This document shows positions 48,933 to 58,951 of a stretch of 64,000 bases of DNA, in pieces; positions within the stretch are counted from its first letter, which is position 1; the number at the start of each line of letters is the position of its first letter. The notes under the pieces are model-generated. The model had not been told where the DNA came from and did no database searches. It saw only the letters and a list, made by a program, of their open reading frames with translations. Source of the DNA: Photobacterium sp. GJ3 (GTDB taxonomy: Bacteria > Pseudomonadota > Gammaproteobacteria > Enterobacterales > Vibrionaceae); NCBI RefSeq assembly GCF_018199995.1, contig NZ_CP073578.1, positions 3,162,001-3,226,000 of the forward strand, written 5' to 3'. The translations under genes and the position numbers were made by a program.

Positions 48933-50236
48933 ATCCCTCTTTGCCATGGGGAGGGAATTTCGGGATTTCAGCACGCGCGATTCGATCCCTCCCCCTTTTC
49001 AAGGGGGAGGCTAGTAGGGGTTATCGGACACACATGCCAACTCCGTGCTCGCTGCACGAACCCCACCCTAACCCTCCCCTTGCCAAGGGGAGGGAAACTT
49101 CGGGATTTCAGCACGCGCGATTCGATCCCTCCCCCTTTTCAAGGGGGGAGGCTAGTAGGGGGTTATCGGACACACATGCCAACTCCGTGCTCGCTGCACG
49201 AACCCCACCCTAACCCGCCCCTTGACAAGGGGAGGGAATTTCGTGATTTCAGCACGCGCTAATCGGTCCCTCCCCCTTTTCAAGGGGAGGTTAGGAGGGG
49301 GTTACCAAACACCAGCGCCAAATCCAAATCTGAGCGCGCTATACGAACCCCACCCTCACCCTCCCCTTGCCAAGGGGAGGGAATTTCGGGATTTCAGCAC
49401 GCGTTAATCGATCCCTCCCCCTTTTCAAGGGGGAGGCTAGGAGGGGGTTATCGGGCACACATGCCAAGTCCGTGCTCGCTTCACGAACCCCACCCTAACC
49501 CGCCCCTTGCCAAGGGGAGGGAATTTCGGGATTTCAGCACGCGCGATTCGATCCCTCCCCCTTTTCAAGGGGGAGGCTAGGAGGCACACATGCCAACTCC
49601 GTGCTCGCTGCACGAACCCTACCCTAACCCGCCCCTTGCCAAGGGAAGGGAATTTCGGGATTTCAGCACGCGCGATTCGATCCCTCCCCCTTTTCAAGGG
49701 GGAGGCTAGGAGGGGGTTATCGGACACACATGCCAACTCCGTGCTCGCTGCACGAACCCTACCCTAACCCGCCCCTTGACAAGGGGAGGGAATTTCGGGA
49801 TTTCAGCACGCTCGATTCGATCCCTCCCCCCTTTTCAAGGGGGAGGCTAGGAGGGGGTTATCGGACACACATGCCAACTCCGTGCTCGCTGCACGAACCC
49901 CACCCTAACCCTCCCCTTGCCAAGGGGAGGGAAACTTCGGAATTTCAGCACGCGCGATTCGATCCCTCCCCCTTTTCAAGGGGGAGGTTAGGAGGGGGTT
50001 ACCAAACACCAGCGCCAAATCCAAATCTGAGCGCGCTATACGAACCCCACCCTAACCCTCCCCTTGCCAAGGGGAGGGAAATTTCAGAAGTGCAGCACGC
50101 GCGATTCGATCCCTCCCCCTTTTCAAGGGGGAGGCTAGGAGGGGGTTATCGGACACACATGCCAACTCCGTGCTCGCTGCACGAACCCCACCCTAACCCG
50201 CCCCTTGCCAAGGGGAGGGAAGTTTCAGGAAATCAG
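48933..50236. repeat. tandem array of about nine ~141-bp hairpin-rich repeat units
   Basis: The marker GATTTCAGCACGCG (or a close variant) starts at 48964, 49104, 49245, 49390, 49530, 49659, 49799, 49941 and about 50087, with a partial last copy near 50229. This gives periods of 129-146 bp. Each unit has two GC-rich palindromes, CCTCCCCCTTTTCAAGGGGG and CCTCCCCTTGCCAAGGGGAG, separated by a spacer. Two spacer types alternate irregularly. It lies exactly between the convergent 3' ends of xanP and envZ and runs into the envZ stop. Long ORFs here on both strands are by-products of the repeats, not genes. Confidence 0.93.
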
Positions 50237-51597
50237 GACTTACTGCCCCGTTTACCGTTCTGTTTCACCGTGCGCACAGGCAGGCTGACTTGTACCCGAA
50301 GGCCACCTTCACTGCGGTTGCTGAACTGAATCTCGCCTTCATGTTGATCCACGATGCGCTTCACAATCGCCAGACCAAGTCCGGTACCTTCTGCATCACT
50401 CCCCCGGGCACTGTCGCCGCGGGTCAGTGGCTGCAGCATTTTGGCAACCTGATCCGGCTCGATGCCCGGACCATCATCTTCAACGCAGAACCAGGCCATT
50501 TTTCGATCCGCCGTCATCCCACTGGTGACATGCACCCAGCCGTGACCATAGCGTAATGCGTTGATCACCAGATTGGTAATCAAGCGTTTAATCGCCACTC
50601 CATTGACGTAAACTTTGCCGCTCACAGGACCCAGTACAGTTTCAATGCCCCGTTCGATCCCCCCTTCGGCTTCCACCACATCTTCGACCAGAATATTCAG
50701 ATCATGCAGTTCCTGCTCCAGCAGATGGGTTGATTTCAGATACTCCATGAACTGATTGATGATGGCATTACACTCTTCCGTGTCTTTAATCATACTCTCA
50801 GCCAGATAAGCATCTGCCGGGGACATCATTTCAGTCGCCAGACGGATCCGGGTCAACGGCGTACGCAAGTCATGACTCACACCGGCCATCAGCAGTGCCC
50901 GATCATCTTCCAGTTGCTTGATGCCTTCACCCATCCGGTTGAAGGCTTTAGTTACCGCCCGAATTTCCGACGCGCCCTGCACTTCCAGATGCGGTGGCGA
51001 TCCGCCTTTCGCCACTTCCAGCGCAGCCTGCTCCAGCGCAACCAAGGGACGATTCTGAATCCGGATGAACAGCCAGCCGCCAGCAATTACCATAAAGGCG
51101 ATAAACAAGCTGTAACCAAACAGCGGCGCGAAATCATCTTCCTGTAATTCAGACAAAGGCACCCGCATCAGAAAACCCGGCATTGCATCGCAATCGAGCC
51201 ACAGCACATAACTGTCGGCCCCCAGCACCAACCGGACTTCCGTTGGCGTGCCCAGCTCCCGGGTCATCTCATCACTCAGGTAATCAATCTTGCTTGCAGC
51301 ACGGAACTCTTCTGACTCCGGGCTGTTATCCGCATGCAGCGTGACGCCCAACTGTTCCAGCAACTGACGGCGTAAAGGGGTATCGAGATGAAAGGTATGG
51401 CCATCTGCCAGCTCAACATCTTCTTTGAGCATCAGCCGGACTTCGTAGGCCATGATCCGGTTGAACTGCTGCAAACTGGGCAGCAAGGCATAGTTCAACA
51501 CAGCCAGATAAGAAAAAATCTGGCTGGCAATCAACAGGCCAGCCAGCAGAATGAGTGTGCGGGTAAACGTCGAGCGCGGCGACAGGCGCATCGGCAT
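50233..51597 (-). CDS. envZ: two-component sensor histidine kinase EnvZ
   Basis: Inner-membrane osmosensor (454 residues) paired with OmpR. TM1 is at about residues 16-35 and a periplasmic sensor domain runs to about 158. TM2 ([19 protein letters not shown]) is followed by HAMP. The phospho-acceptor His is in [17 protein letters not shown]. The ATPase motifs are [12 protein letters not shown] (N box), DDGPGIEP (G1) and [12 protein letters not shown] (G2). It starts 3 bp after the ompR stop, so it is co-transcribed. Its stop codon falls at the edge of the repeat array. Confidence 0.96.
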   Translation of the reverse strand: MPMRLSPRSTFTRTLILLAGLLIASQIFSYLAVLNYALLPSLQQFNRIMAYEVRLMLKEDVELADGHTFHLDTPLRRQLLEQLGVTLHADNSPESEEFRAASKIDYLSDEMTRELGTPTEVRLVLGADSYVLWLDCDAMPGFLMRVPLSELQEDDFAPLFGYSLFIAFMVIAGGWLFIRIQNRPLVALEQAALEVAKGGSPPHLEVQGASEIRAVTKAFNRMGEGIKQLEDDRALLMAGVSHDLRTPLTRIRLATEMMSPADAYLAESMIKDTEECNAIINQFMEYLKSTHLLEQELHDLNILVEDVVEAEGGIERGIETVLGPVSGKVYVNGVAIKRLITNLVINALRYGHGWVHVTSGMTADRKMAWFCVEDDGPGIEPDQVAKMLQPLTRGDSARGSDAEGTGLGLAIVKRIVDQHEGEIQFSNRSEGGLRVQVSLPVRTVKQNGKRGSKS

Positions 51598-51600
51598 AAT

Positions 51601-52320
51601 TTACGCCTCACTGCCATCGGGAACGAAAACGTAACCCAGTCCCCAAACGGTCTGGATATAACGCGGACGGCTCGGATCTTCTTCAATCATGCGGCGAAGC
51701 CGAGAGATCTGCACATCAATGGAACGCTCCATCGCTGAATATTCGCGGCCACGGGCCATATTCATCAGCTTATCGCGCGACATCGGCTCACGGGCATTGG
51801 TCACCAGCGCTTTCAGCACGGCGAATTCACCGGATGTCAGTGGCATCGATTCTTCGCCACGGAACATTTCACGGGTGCCCAGATTCAGACGAAACTCACC
51901 AAAGGTGATGATTTTGCCTTCCACACTCGGCGCGCCCGGCGCCTCAACGGTCTGACGACGTAACACGGCACGGATACGGGCCAGCAACTCACGCGGGTTA
52001 AACGGTTTTGGCAGATAGTCATCGGCGCCGACTTCCAGCCCGACAATTCGGTCGACTTCGTCGCCCTTGGCAGTCAGCATCAGGATCGGCAGCATGTTGT
52101 TGGCGTTCCGCAGACGACGGCAAATCGACAAGCCATCCTCACCCGGTAACATTAAATCCAGGACCATCAGGTGGAAATTCTCACGCGCCAGCAGGCGATC
52201 CATCTGTTCGCCATTCGCTACACTGCGGACCTGAAAACCCTGCTCAGACAGATAACGCTCCAGCAGCGCACGCAGGCGCATGTCGTCATCGACCACTAAA
52301 ATCTTGAAATTGTCTTGCAT
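51601..52320 (-). CDS. ompR: two-component response regulator OmpR
   Basis: A 239-residue regulator that binds DNA when phosphorylated by EnvZ, controlling porin and other envelope genes. The receiver domain has the acidic pair (VVDDDMRLR) and the phospho-acceptor Asp in MVLDLMLPGEDG, with the conserved Lys in YLPKPFNPREL. The C-terminal winged helix contains MSRDKLMNMARGREYSAMERSIDVQ split over the recognition helix. First gene of ompR-envZ; the promoter lies in the 141 bp towards greB. Confidence 0.97.
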   Translation of the reverse strand: MQDNFKILVVDDDMRLRALLERYLSEQGFQVRSVANGEQMDRLLARENFHLMVLDLMLPGEDGLSICRRLRNANNMLPILMLTAKGDEVDRIVGLEVGADDYLPKPFNPRELLARIRAVLRRQTVEAPGAPSVEGKIITFGEFRLNLGTREMFRGEESMPLTSGEFAVLKALVTNAREPMSRDKLMNMARGREYSAMERSIDVQISRLRRMIEEDPSRPRYIQTVWGLGYVFVPDGSEA

Positions 52321-52461
52321 CGTTACACCTTATGGTTCGAATTCCGGATGTCGCCGGGACGATATTTTACGCGACCCTTGCCTTTTCTGACTGAAATGGT
52401 GCGCAATTCTTCACCGTAAATTGTTACCGAGTATGTCAACTCAGTGACCGTTCTGCACAGT

Positions 52462-52938
52462 TTAGTCGTTGAGATAAGTTATCGTATTGATGAACCAGAT
52501 TTTATCCCCTTCCGGAGTCCGGACCACGACTTCATCGTCCACTTCTTTTTTCAGCAACGCCCGTGCCATCGGCGAATCAATCGAGATATAGTCCTTGCGG
52601 CCAAAAATTTCATCATACCCAACGATGCGGAATTTCATACAGGTGCCAGCCTCATTTTCAACTTCAACCCAGGCTCCGAAGAAGACTTTGCCTTCCTGAA
52701 CCGGGGAATAATCGACAATTTTCACGTTCTCCAGCGTTTTACGCAGATAACGCACCCTGCGGTCGATCTCCCGCAGGCGTTTTTTGTTGTACTGATAATC
52801 GGCATTTTCCGAACGATCCCCAAGACTCGCGGCCCAGGTCACTTTCTTCGTCACTTCCGGACGTTCTTCCTGCCACAGAAAATCCAGCTCCTGCTTGAGC
52901 CGGTTGTACCCTTCCCGGGTGATCAATGGGGTTCTCAT
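52462..52938 (-). CDS. greB: transcription elongation factor GreB
   Basis: A 158-residue factor that stimulates cleavage of backtracked RNA by RNA polymerase. The N-terminal coiled coil starts MRTPLITREGYNRLKQEL and contains RSENADYQYNKKRLREIDRR, with the acidic tip residues. The C-terminal FKBP-like domain ends INTITYLND. ATG 52938 is chosen by homology; the longer frame upstream is not coding. In V. cholerae the next gene is tex, but here 3.4 kb of accessory DNA intervenes. Confidence 0.96.
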   Translation of the reverse strand: MRTPLITREGYNRLKQELDFLWQEERPEVTKKVTWAASLGDRSENADYQYNKKRLREIDRRVRYLRKTLENVKIVDYSPVQEGKVFFGAWVEVENEAGTCMKFRIVGYDEIFGRKDYISIDSPMARALLKKEVDDEVVVRTPEGDKIWFINTITYLND

Positions 52939-53050
52939 GCTGTCTGACCCTGATGCGATGATAATGGCTTGATTATATGACGTTGACGGGAATGACAGCG
53001 AGACATGATTCAGGAAAATGGCAGGTTGAGCGCCAGCACGCATGCAACCT

Positions 53051-53258
53051 TCAGGCGATGATATCCAGTTGATACAAAACAACACTGCTGACAATGATGG
53101 GTAAACCCGAGAGCAGCATCAGGATAAAAAACCGAAAATTATCCCTGTCATTCTCTTCATCATCCACACTGATGCTATCTTCCCGTGTCAGACGAGATCC
53201 ACCCAGCAACGCCATCCCACCGATCAACCAGAAGACAAACCACTGTAAAAGAGATCAT
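53051..53258 (-). pseudogene. small two-helix membrane protein, probably frameshifted
   Basis: From the stop at 53051 the minus strand is open through two hydrophobic stretches (FFILMLLSGLPIIVSSVVLY and WFVFWLIGGMALL) around an acidic middle (SISVDDEENDRDN). The longest ATG in that frame is 53215 (54 residues), which would lose the first helix. Removing one base from the T4 run (A4 at 53247-53250 on the + strand) would join ATG 53258 and give a 68-residue protein starting MISLQWFVF. No homologue is recognised. The case is plausible but weaker than the other homopolymer breaks. Confidence 0.45.
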
Positions 53259-53289
53259 CGACCAGCCTGACTTGAGCCAAGAACGCAAC

Positions 53290-53412
53290 ATGAACTCGCA
53301 ACACCCCACAGACAGCAAACAACAGGACAACGTTGATGATGATCCATTGCAATATAGTCAATCTCCAGCAAGTCTCATTCAAATGATTGACACTTCATTT
53401 TTTCCTGAATAA
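53290..53412 (+). CDS. possible 40-residue acidic peptide
   Basis: An ATG at 53290 opens 40 codons (MNSQHPTDSKQQDNVDDDPL, then QYSQSPASLIQMIDTSFFPE). There is no clear ribosome site. Its end overlaps the 3' end of the CPBP gene by 18 bp. Peptide precursors do occur beside CPBP proteases, but nothing here proves it is translated, and it could be chance. Confidence 0.25.
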   Translation: MNSQHPTDSKQQDNVDDDPLQYSQSPASLIQMIDTSFFPE

Positions 53413-54201
53413 ATACATGAAAGATAAAAGGCACAAAGCAGGAATAAATATGAGAACCCATGATGTCGTCCCCAAATGTTCACGAGTCGCTATAGAACAA
53501 TCATGATGAAGACAATAAGGAACCCAAACATGATAGAACAATGTATAAAGTCCGTTATACATACAATGAATAAAAAGAACATTCCTGAATGACTGCGTCT
53601 TGATATAAATAAGATGCATAGTCAAAGCAAATATAAAACTGAGATAAAAATCATGATGCTGACTGGCAAAAATTGTTGCGCTAATCAATATGGAGACCCA
53701 ACTACCAACAAACTGACCAAGTTTTTGATATAACCATACTCGGTAAAAAATCTCTTCAAACAGTGGAACGATCACAACAAGTAGAAAGGCGACAAACACC
53801 GCCCATTCTAGCGTTTGTTCTGAAGAGAGAATGTAATTCAGGTAGTAGTCTTGACGTACAAAACCATCGGTAGTTATAAATCCCCTTAAATACTCCACAT
53901 CCAAAAAGTGTAATAAAGCAAAACCCATTGCCACAAAGACAACTAATTTATAATTAAACTCTTTATCATTAAAATATTGGAACTGATACAGCCTGAAGAC
54001 AAAGGGAATCAAAATAATTACAGGTAACACAAAACTTCTGATATCGTAGTTTAAAACTGTTCTCGCATAAGGATCTACCCCCTCCAAAACTAACATACTG
54101 ATAAAATATATAATTATCACTTCAACCCAAGTGACCTTTAATACAGCATGACAAAACAAACCAACAGGGTTATTATAGGTTTCTTTCATGATAAATCGCA
54201 T
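53395..54201 (-). CDS. CPBP family intramembrane metalloprotease
   Basis: A 268-residue integral membrane protein with about eight hydrophobic segments. All three CPBP (Abi) motifs are present: EEIFYR (EExxxR, about residue 166), FASQHHDF (FxxxH) and HCMYNGLY (HxxxN). The family includes CAAX-type prenyl proteases and bacteriocin-processing or immunity proteins, and the role here is unknown. The gene is AT-rich and lies in the greB-tex accessory block. A second, less canonical CPBP-like gene is nearby at 55299. Confidence 0.85.
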   Translation of the reverse strand: MRFIMKETYNNPVGLFCHAVLKVTWVEVIIIYFISMLVLEGVDPYARTVLNYDIRSFVLPVIILIPFVFRLYQFQYFNDKEFNYKLVVFVAMGFALLHFLDVEYLRGFITTDGFVRQDYYLNYILSSEQTLEWAVFVAFLLVVIVPLFEEIFYRVWLYQKLGQFVGSWVSILISATIFASQHHDFYLSFIFALTMHLIYIKTQSFRNVLFIHCMYNGLYTLFYHVWVPYCLHHDCSIATREHLGTTSWVLIFIPALCLLSFMYLFRKK

Positions 54202-54413
54202 TCATTTCATCCACAATTGACCCGCGTATTAATGAACTTATAATCTGACTCGTTTTTATCTTATGAGACAGAAAACAAACAAACTCAGCGGCGCAACACT
54301 TTAACAAGTCGTCAATCCTTGATCACTTAAGTTCCTATGCTCTCACCCTGCATTCAGTTCACCAACTGTGAGTGTCGGTGGTGAGTGGAAATGTCCATCT
54401 CATTCACAAAACC

Positions 54414-55025
54414 TCAACTCGCATCCACATGAACCGAAACCGGGACTTCAATCTTACAGTGCGGCAGAAAATCATCTTCGCCGAACGGAGAAACTGCTAA
54501 TTCAATTTCGCCATGGTTTGTATACACATCGAAGTTACGATTCATTTCAGTAATATTCGATTCATGCACATCGATTAAATCCTGTACAGTTTCACAACCG
54601 TCACGCTGACCTTTTTTGATCAATTGATAAATGGCATGGAGTTGCGATAAAGCGATCGCACAATGACGCTCTTCATGTGCATAAAGCTGTTTCATATATG
54701 CCAAATGCTTATTCATGAACTCATTATTTGCAGGAGACATTCTTAACTGCGGCAGCGTATACTTCACATCAAGCAGAAAAAATGAAATCTCACAGGTATG
54801 GTCATCATAATAAAAATCATAATACCTTGTTACAGAAGCATCAAAATTACTCTCTTTTAAATGAGAAGGTCTTTTTTCATAAGAAGCATCAATTTCTGCA
54901 TCACTGTGACCAGACACAGAATAAATTTCATACGCTTTATGAAAAGGAAAAGGGAGTACTTCATCTGCATGAGCAAGATGAACGGAACAAAGAAATAGCA
55001 GGTAAGATATATGTCGGTGTGTCAT
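54414..55025 (-). CDS. secreted DUF922-like protein, putative zinc-dependent protease
   Basis: A 203-residue protein with a signal peptide (MTHRHISYLLFLCSVHLAHA) and an HEERH sequence followed by CAIALSQL at about residue 117. The DUF922 family carries an HExxH-like motif and is annotated as putative secreted Zn proteases. Two or more cysteines could form disulfides. It is transcribed on the minus strand like the CPBP gene but is separated by 212 bp. Substrate unknown; assignment is by motif only. Confidence 0.7.
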   Translation of the reverse strand: MTHRHISYLLFLCSVHLAHADEVLPFPFHKAYEIYSVSGHSDAEIDASYEKRPSHLKESNFDASVTRYYDFYYDDHTCEISFFLLDVKYTLPQLRMSPANNEFMNKHLAYMKQLYAHEERHCAIALSQLHAIYQLIKKGQRDGCETVQDLIDVHESNITEMNRNFDVYTNHGEIELAVSPFGEDDFLPHCKIEVPVSVHVDAS

Positions 55026-55298
55026 TTATTATTCCCCAAAAGCACGACTCTGTGTCGCAAACAAAAATAAAGTCCATGTTCCTTACATCTTCGTCAATTA
55101 AAAATAAGAACATAAAATCAATAAATTGAATTGAATCGCAGTTTTTAATAAGTCATGTGTTACTAAAAGAGATGTACGTTTATCTTTGTGCCCCCCTCAA
55201 GCACCAACATAAACTACCCAATCGGGTAGGATACTTCGCTCAACAAATCAATACTATATGTCCGAGACATTCACCTGATAATCACATTGAAAATAAAC

Positions 55299-55793
55299 AT
55301 GATCATCAAAAAACACTTTTACAGTACATTAGAATACGATCTCGGTTCGCTGATCAAACATGTGCTTTTTGTAAAATTCACATTTTTGACTGCGATTGCG
55401 TTGATATCGATTATCCAGCTCATCTTGATAGATACAGACCAATCAGTCGGCACTCAATACAATGAAGACAGAACAGTCTTATCCGTTATGTTTTATTGTA
55501 TGTTCGAGACGATATTATTCTTTTTCATCTTACAAAATATGTGCCGATTCATTTTGCGTGACATCTATGTTTCCGCATTCATTGTCACAATATTATTCTC
55601 ATCCATGCACCTTTTAAACTCAGTCACCAATGCTGTATTCACACTTGGATTAGGCTATATTTTCTGTATTTTATATGAATATTTCAGAATCCGATTTGGC
55701 AGCATGATTTCAATCATCATTAATTTCGCCTACCATTTTCTATGGAACATGTTTGCCATCTTTACTTTTCCGGTACTTATTGATGGACTTTAA
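55299..55793 (+). CDS. CPBP-like membrane protein with degenerate first motif
   Basis: A 164-residue protein with about five hydrophobic segments. The second and third CPBP motifs are recognisable (FSSMHLLN and AYHFLWN), but the first reads ETILFFF instead of EExxxR, so one catalytic Glu and the Arg are missing. It may be non-proteolytic or another type of partner. ATG 55299 is chosen over TTG 55287. The gene is very AT-rich and divergent from the DUF922-like gene. Confidence 0.6.
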   Translation: MIIKKHFYSTLEYDLGSLIKHVLFVKFTFLTAIALISIIQLILIDTDQSVGTQYNEDRTVLSVMFYCMFETILFFFILQNMCRFILRDIYVSAFIVTILFSSMHLLNSVTNAVFTLGLGYIFCILYEYFRIRFGSMISIIINFAYHFLWNMFAIFTFPVLIDGL

Positions 55794-55854
55794 CCTCACC
55801 TCAGGAATTCCATAGAAGTTGGATACTAACCAATCATCTTTTCAACGTCTGAGA

Positions 55855-56094
55855 TCAAAGTGCTCCGTTCAACATACCGGATCGCATCAAGATGCAAGCC
55901 AACTCAGTTCTTGTGTTGACCCCATAGGTACTAAAAAGCTGTTTACAGTGATATTTCACGGTATTTTCTGAAATAAACAGTTGTTGTGCGATCTGCTTGT
56001 TTGTCATCCCTGACATGATCAAAGCGGCAATTTGCTGTTGTCTTCCTGTCATCTGATTTGATTCTTCGATGGGGTGATGCTTGATTCTATTCAT
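55855..56094 (-). CDS. stand-alone LuxR-type (GerE) HTH protein
   Basis: A 79-residue protein made almost only of a LuxR-type HTH: MTGRQQQIAALIMSGMTNKQ followed by IAQQLFISENTVKYHCKQLF. No receiver or autoinducer domain is attached. It lies between the second CPBP-like gene and tex and may regulate the accessory genes. It could be a remnant of a longer regulator, although the frame opens with its own ATG at 56094. Confidence 0.8.
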   Translation of the reverse strand: MNRIKHHPIEESNQMTGRQQQIAALIMSGMTNKQIAQQLFISENTVKYHCKQLFSTYGVNTRTELACILMRSGMLNGAL

Positions 56095-56344
56095 CCCGAC
56101 CCTGATGCAAATTATTGCTTATCATGTCATCGATCACATCGGCAATAAATCAAGCGCCGGGCTCATCTATGGGGTAACTTCGACACGTTTCAGCATTTTG
56201 TCCGGCTGCCACTGCTTGTATACAGATCACACCCACTGCTACGACTGGCAAACTCCTGACATTTTGCGGGGGCTTGGGCGCTGACTGGCGTGCGGAATTG
56301 TGGTTAGATGGACCCCCTGAGAAAACTGTAGCCAAAGGAAATCT

Positions 56345-58663
56345 ATGACCGCGAGTATCCATCACCTGATTGCGTCTGAACTGAACGTCAAAACGCAGCA
56401 GGTTGCCGCAGCCGTGGCGCTACTCGATGACGGCAATACCGTCCCTTTTATCGCCCGTTACCGGAAAGAAGTCACCGACGGGCTGGACGATACCCAACTG
56501 CGTAATCTGGAGTCCCGCCTGGGCTACCTGCGCGAGCTGGAAGACCGCCGTCAGGTGATCCTCAAATCCATCACGGAGCAGGATAAACTCACACCGGCCC
56601 TGGAAGCCGAAATCTTATCCGCCGACAGCAAAACACGGCTGGAAGATCTGTACCTGCCGTACAAACCCAAGCGCCGCACCAAAGGTCAGATCGCGATTGA
56701 AGCCGGTCTGGAACCGCTCGCGGATCTGCTGTGGTCACAACCAGGCAACGATCCGGAAACCGCTGCCGCAAGCTATGTGTCTGCCGACAAAGGTGTGGCC
56801 GATACCAAAGCGGCACTGGATGGCGCGCGTGCGATTTTAATGGAACGTTTTGCCGAAGACGCCGCCCTGCTGGATAAAATCCGCCGCCACTTGCAATCCA
56901 ATGCCGAGCTGACCGCGCGCGTGGTGGAAGGTAAAGCGCAGGAAGGCGCGAAGTTCAAAGACTACTTCGAGCACAATGAAAAACTGTCTCAGGTGCCGTC
57001 GCACCGGGCGCTGGCCATGTTCCGTGGCCGTAATGAAGGTGTGCTGCAACTGGCACTGAATGCGGATCCAAATCAGGAAGAAGGCGTTCGTGGCTCTTAC
57101 TGTGAAGTCATGATTGCCGATCACTATGGCGTCAATCTGGGCAGCCAGCCAGCCGACAGCTGGCGCAAGCAGGTGATCAGCTGGGCCTGGCGTATCAAGA
57201 TTCTGATGCACATGGAAACCGAGCTGATGGCCGCCCTGCGTGAGAAAGCCGAAGACGGCGCCATGCAGGTATTTGCCGATAACCTAAAAGATCTGCTGAT
57301 GGCCGCCCCTGCCGGTCCGCGCATGACACTGGCGCTCGATCCGGGCCTGCGTACCGGGTGCAAAGTCGCTGTCGTTGACAGCACGGGTAAGCTGGTTGAT
57401 ACCGCCACCATTTATCCGCACCAGCCGCAGAAGCAGGTGGCTCAGTCGGCCGCGACGGTGCTGGCGCTGATCACCAAACACAATGTCGATCTGATTGCGA
57501 TCGGGAACGGAACTGCTTCACGTGAAACCGACAGCTTTGTCGCCCAGCTTCTGAAAGACAACCATCTGAAGATTCAGAGCGTCATGGTCAGTGAAGCGGG
57601 CGCATCGGTGTATTCCGCATCTGAACTGGCGGCCAACGAATTCCCGAATCTGGATGTATCGCTGCGTGGCGCAGTTTCCATTGGCCGTCGCTTGCAGGAT
57701 CCGCTGGCCGAGCTGGTGAAAATCGATCCGAAATCTATCGGTGTGGGCCAGTATCAGCACGATGTCAGCCAGAGTAATCTGGCGAAACGTCTGGATGCCG
57801 TGGTCGAGGACTGTGTGAACGCCGTTGGTGTGGATGTGAATACCGCCTCACCGGCACTGTTAACCCGCGTTGCAGGTCTGTCGGCCGCCATTGCCAGCAA
57901 TATTGTGGCTTACCGTGACGAGCACGGCCGGTTTGAATCGCGCACCACACTGAAAAAAGTCTCCCGTCTGGGCCCCAAAGCTTTTGAGCAGTGTGCTGGT
58001 TTCCTTCGGATCATGCAGGGGAAAAACCCGCTGGATGCCTCTGCGGTTCACCCGGAATCATATGATGTCGTTAAAAGCATTGCCGCGAAAAACAACAAGC
58101 CGCTGGATGCTCTGATTGGCAACAGTGAATTCCTGCGCGGTCTGAAAGCATCCGACTACACCACCGAAGACGTTGGCCTGCCAACGGTGACCGACATTAT
58201 TAGCGAGCTAGACAAACCGGGCCGCGATCCGCGTCCTGAATTCAAGACCGCAACGTTTGCCGAAGGCATTCATGAAGTGAAAGATCTGGTGCCGGGCATG
58301 GTGCTGGAAGGCGTGATCACCAATGTGACCAACTTCGGCGCCTTTGTTGATGTCGGTGTGCATCAGGATGGTCTGGTCCACATTTCTGCGCTGTCGGACA
58401 AGTTTGTTTCAGATCCGCGCGAAGTTGTGAAAGCTGGTGATGTGGTGAAAGTGAAAGTGATGGAAGTCGACTTGCAGCGTAAGCGCATTGGCATGTCGAT
58501 GCGCCTGAGCGATGAACCGGGTCAGGAAGCCGAGCGCAAGCCGAAAGGTGGTGCCCGTCCAAACGACCAGCGTCGCACGCCCCGCCAGCCGCGCGAGAAT
58601 CAGCCAGGTAACAGTGCTATGGGTGGCGCCTTTGCCGCGGCATTTGCCAAAGCGAAAAAGTAA
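56345..58663 (+). CDS. tex: Tex-family RNA-binding transcription accessory protein
   Basis: A 772-residue protein. The N-terminal Tex region is [20 protein letters not shown] with [16 protein letters not shown] YqgF/RuvC-like domain follows ([16 protein letters not shown]), then helix-hairpin-helix repeats ([20 protein letters not shown]) and a C-terminal S1 domain ([21 protein letters not shown], about residues 648-720) with a basic tail. It is found next to greB in vibrios; here they are separated by the accessory block. A good terminator follows. Confidence 0.95.
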   Translation: MTASIHHLIASELNVKTQQVAAAVALLDDGNTVPFIARYRKEVTDGLDDTQLRNLESRLGYLRELEDRRQVILKSITEQDKLTPALEAEILSADSKTRLEDLYLPYKPKRRTKGQIAIEAGLEPLADLLWSQPGNDPETAAASYVSADKGVADTKAALDGARAILMERFAEDAALLDKIRRHLQSNAELTARVVEGKAQEGAKFKDYFEHNEKLSQVPSHRALAMFRGRNEGVLQLALNADPNQEEGVRGSYCEVMIADHYGVNLGSQPADSWRKQVISWAWRIKILMHMETELMAALREKAEDGAMQVFADNLKDLLMAAPAGPRMTLALDPGLRTGCKVAVVDSTGKLVDTATIYPHQPQKQVAQSAATVLALITKHNVDLIAIGNGTASRETDSFVAQLLKDNHLKIQSVMVSEAGASVYSASELAANEFPNLDVSLRGAVSIGRRLQDPLAELVKIDPKSIGVGQYQHDVSQSNLAKRLDAVVEDCVNAVGVDVNTASPALLTRVAGLSAAIASNIVAYRDEHGRFESRTTLKKVSRLGPKAFEQCAGFLRIMQGKNPLDASAVHPESYDVVKSIAAKNNKPLDALIGNSEFLRGLKASDYTTEDVGLPTVTDIISELDKPGRDPRPEFKTATFAEGIHEVKDLVPGMVLEGVITNVTNFGAFVDVGVHQDGLVHISALSDKFVSDPREVVKAGDVVKVKVMEVDLQRKRIGMSMRLSDEPGQEAERKPKGGARPNDQRRTPRQPRENQPGNSAMGGAFAAAFAKAKK

Positions 58664-58689
58664 CACGATTTGCATTCAGGCAAGATGAC

Positions 58690-58714
58690 AAAGGCGGGCA
58701 CTCCCCGCCTTTTT
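58690..58714 (+). terminator. terminator after tex
   Basis: GGCGGG and CCCGCC pair around CACTC, preceded by AAA and followed by T5. It lies 26 bp after the tex stop. Confidence 0.85.
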
Positions 58715-58951
58715 CAGTTCTGTATGAAAGGCACCAATCCCTTCTGATCATCAATCGCCATTCTCAGCCACCAGAAAAATCATATTTGTATCCATCTTAA
58801 TTTGGGAACAACCTATTCTATCTCTCGTTCTGGTGCCTTCTGATGAAGCGAAAACTCATCGCTCAAGTGCAACACGCTCTGACTCAGCCAAGTGTCATTC
58901 TTAATAAATTCGCGAGGCTACTTGAACACAAAACATGCCCTAAACCTTATC
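58715..58951. other. gap between tex and the IS4 element, with a short interrupted ORF
   Basis: AT-rich sequence. An ATG at 58843 opens MKRKLIAQVQHALTQPSVIL..., a frame that would have read on past 58951 into KPYLFAFRLVR had the IS4 element not inserted (44 codons in all). It has no strong ribosome site and no recognised homologue, so it may not be a gene. Confidence 0.3.

Noticed and set aside
48933..50236. CRISPR array
   Set aside because: Units are about 141 bp with two internal hairpins and near-identical spacers of two types; there are no unique spacers and no cas genes.
48933..50329. Long ORFs on both strands within the repeat array (for example 49730-50329 + and 49437-49736 -)
   Set aside because: They simply read the repeat unit in open frames, have no ribosome sites or start context, and overlap each other and the end of envZ.
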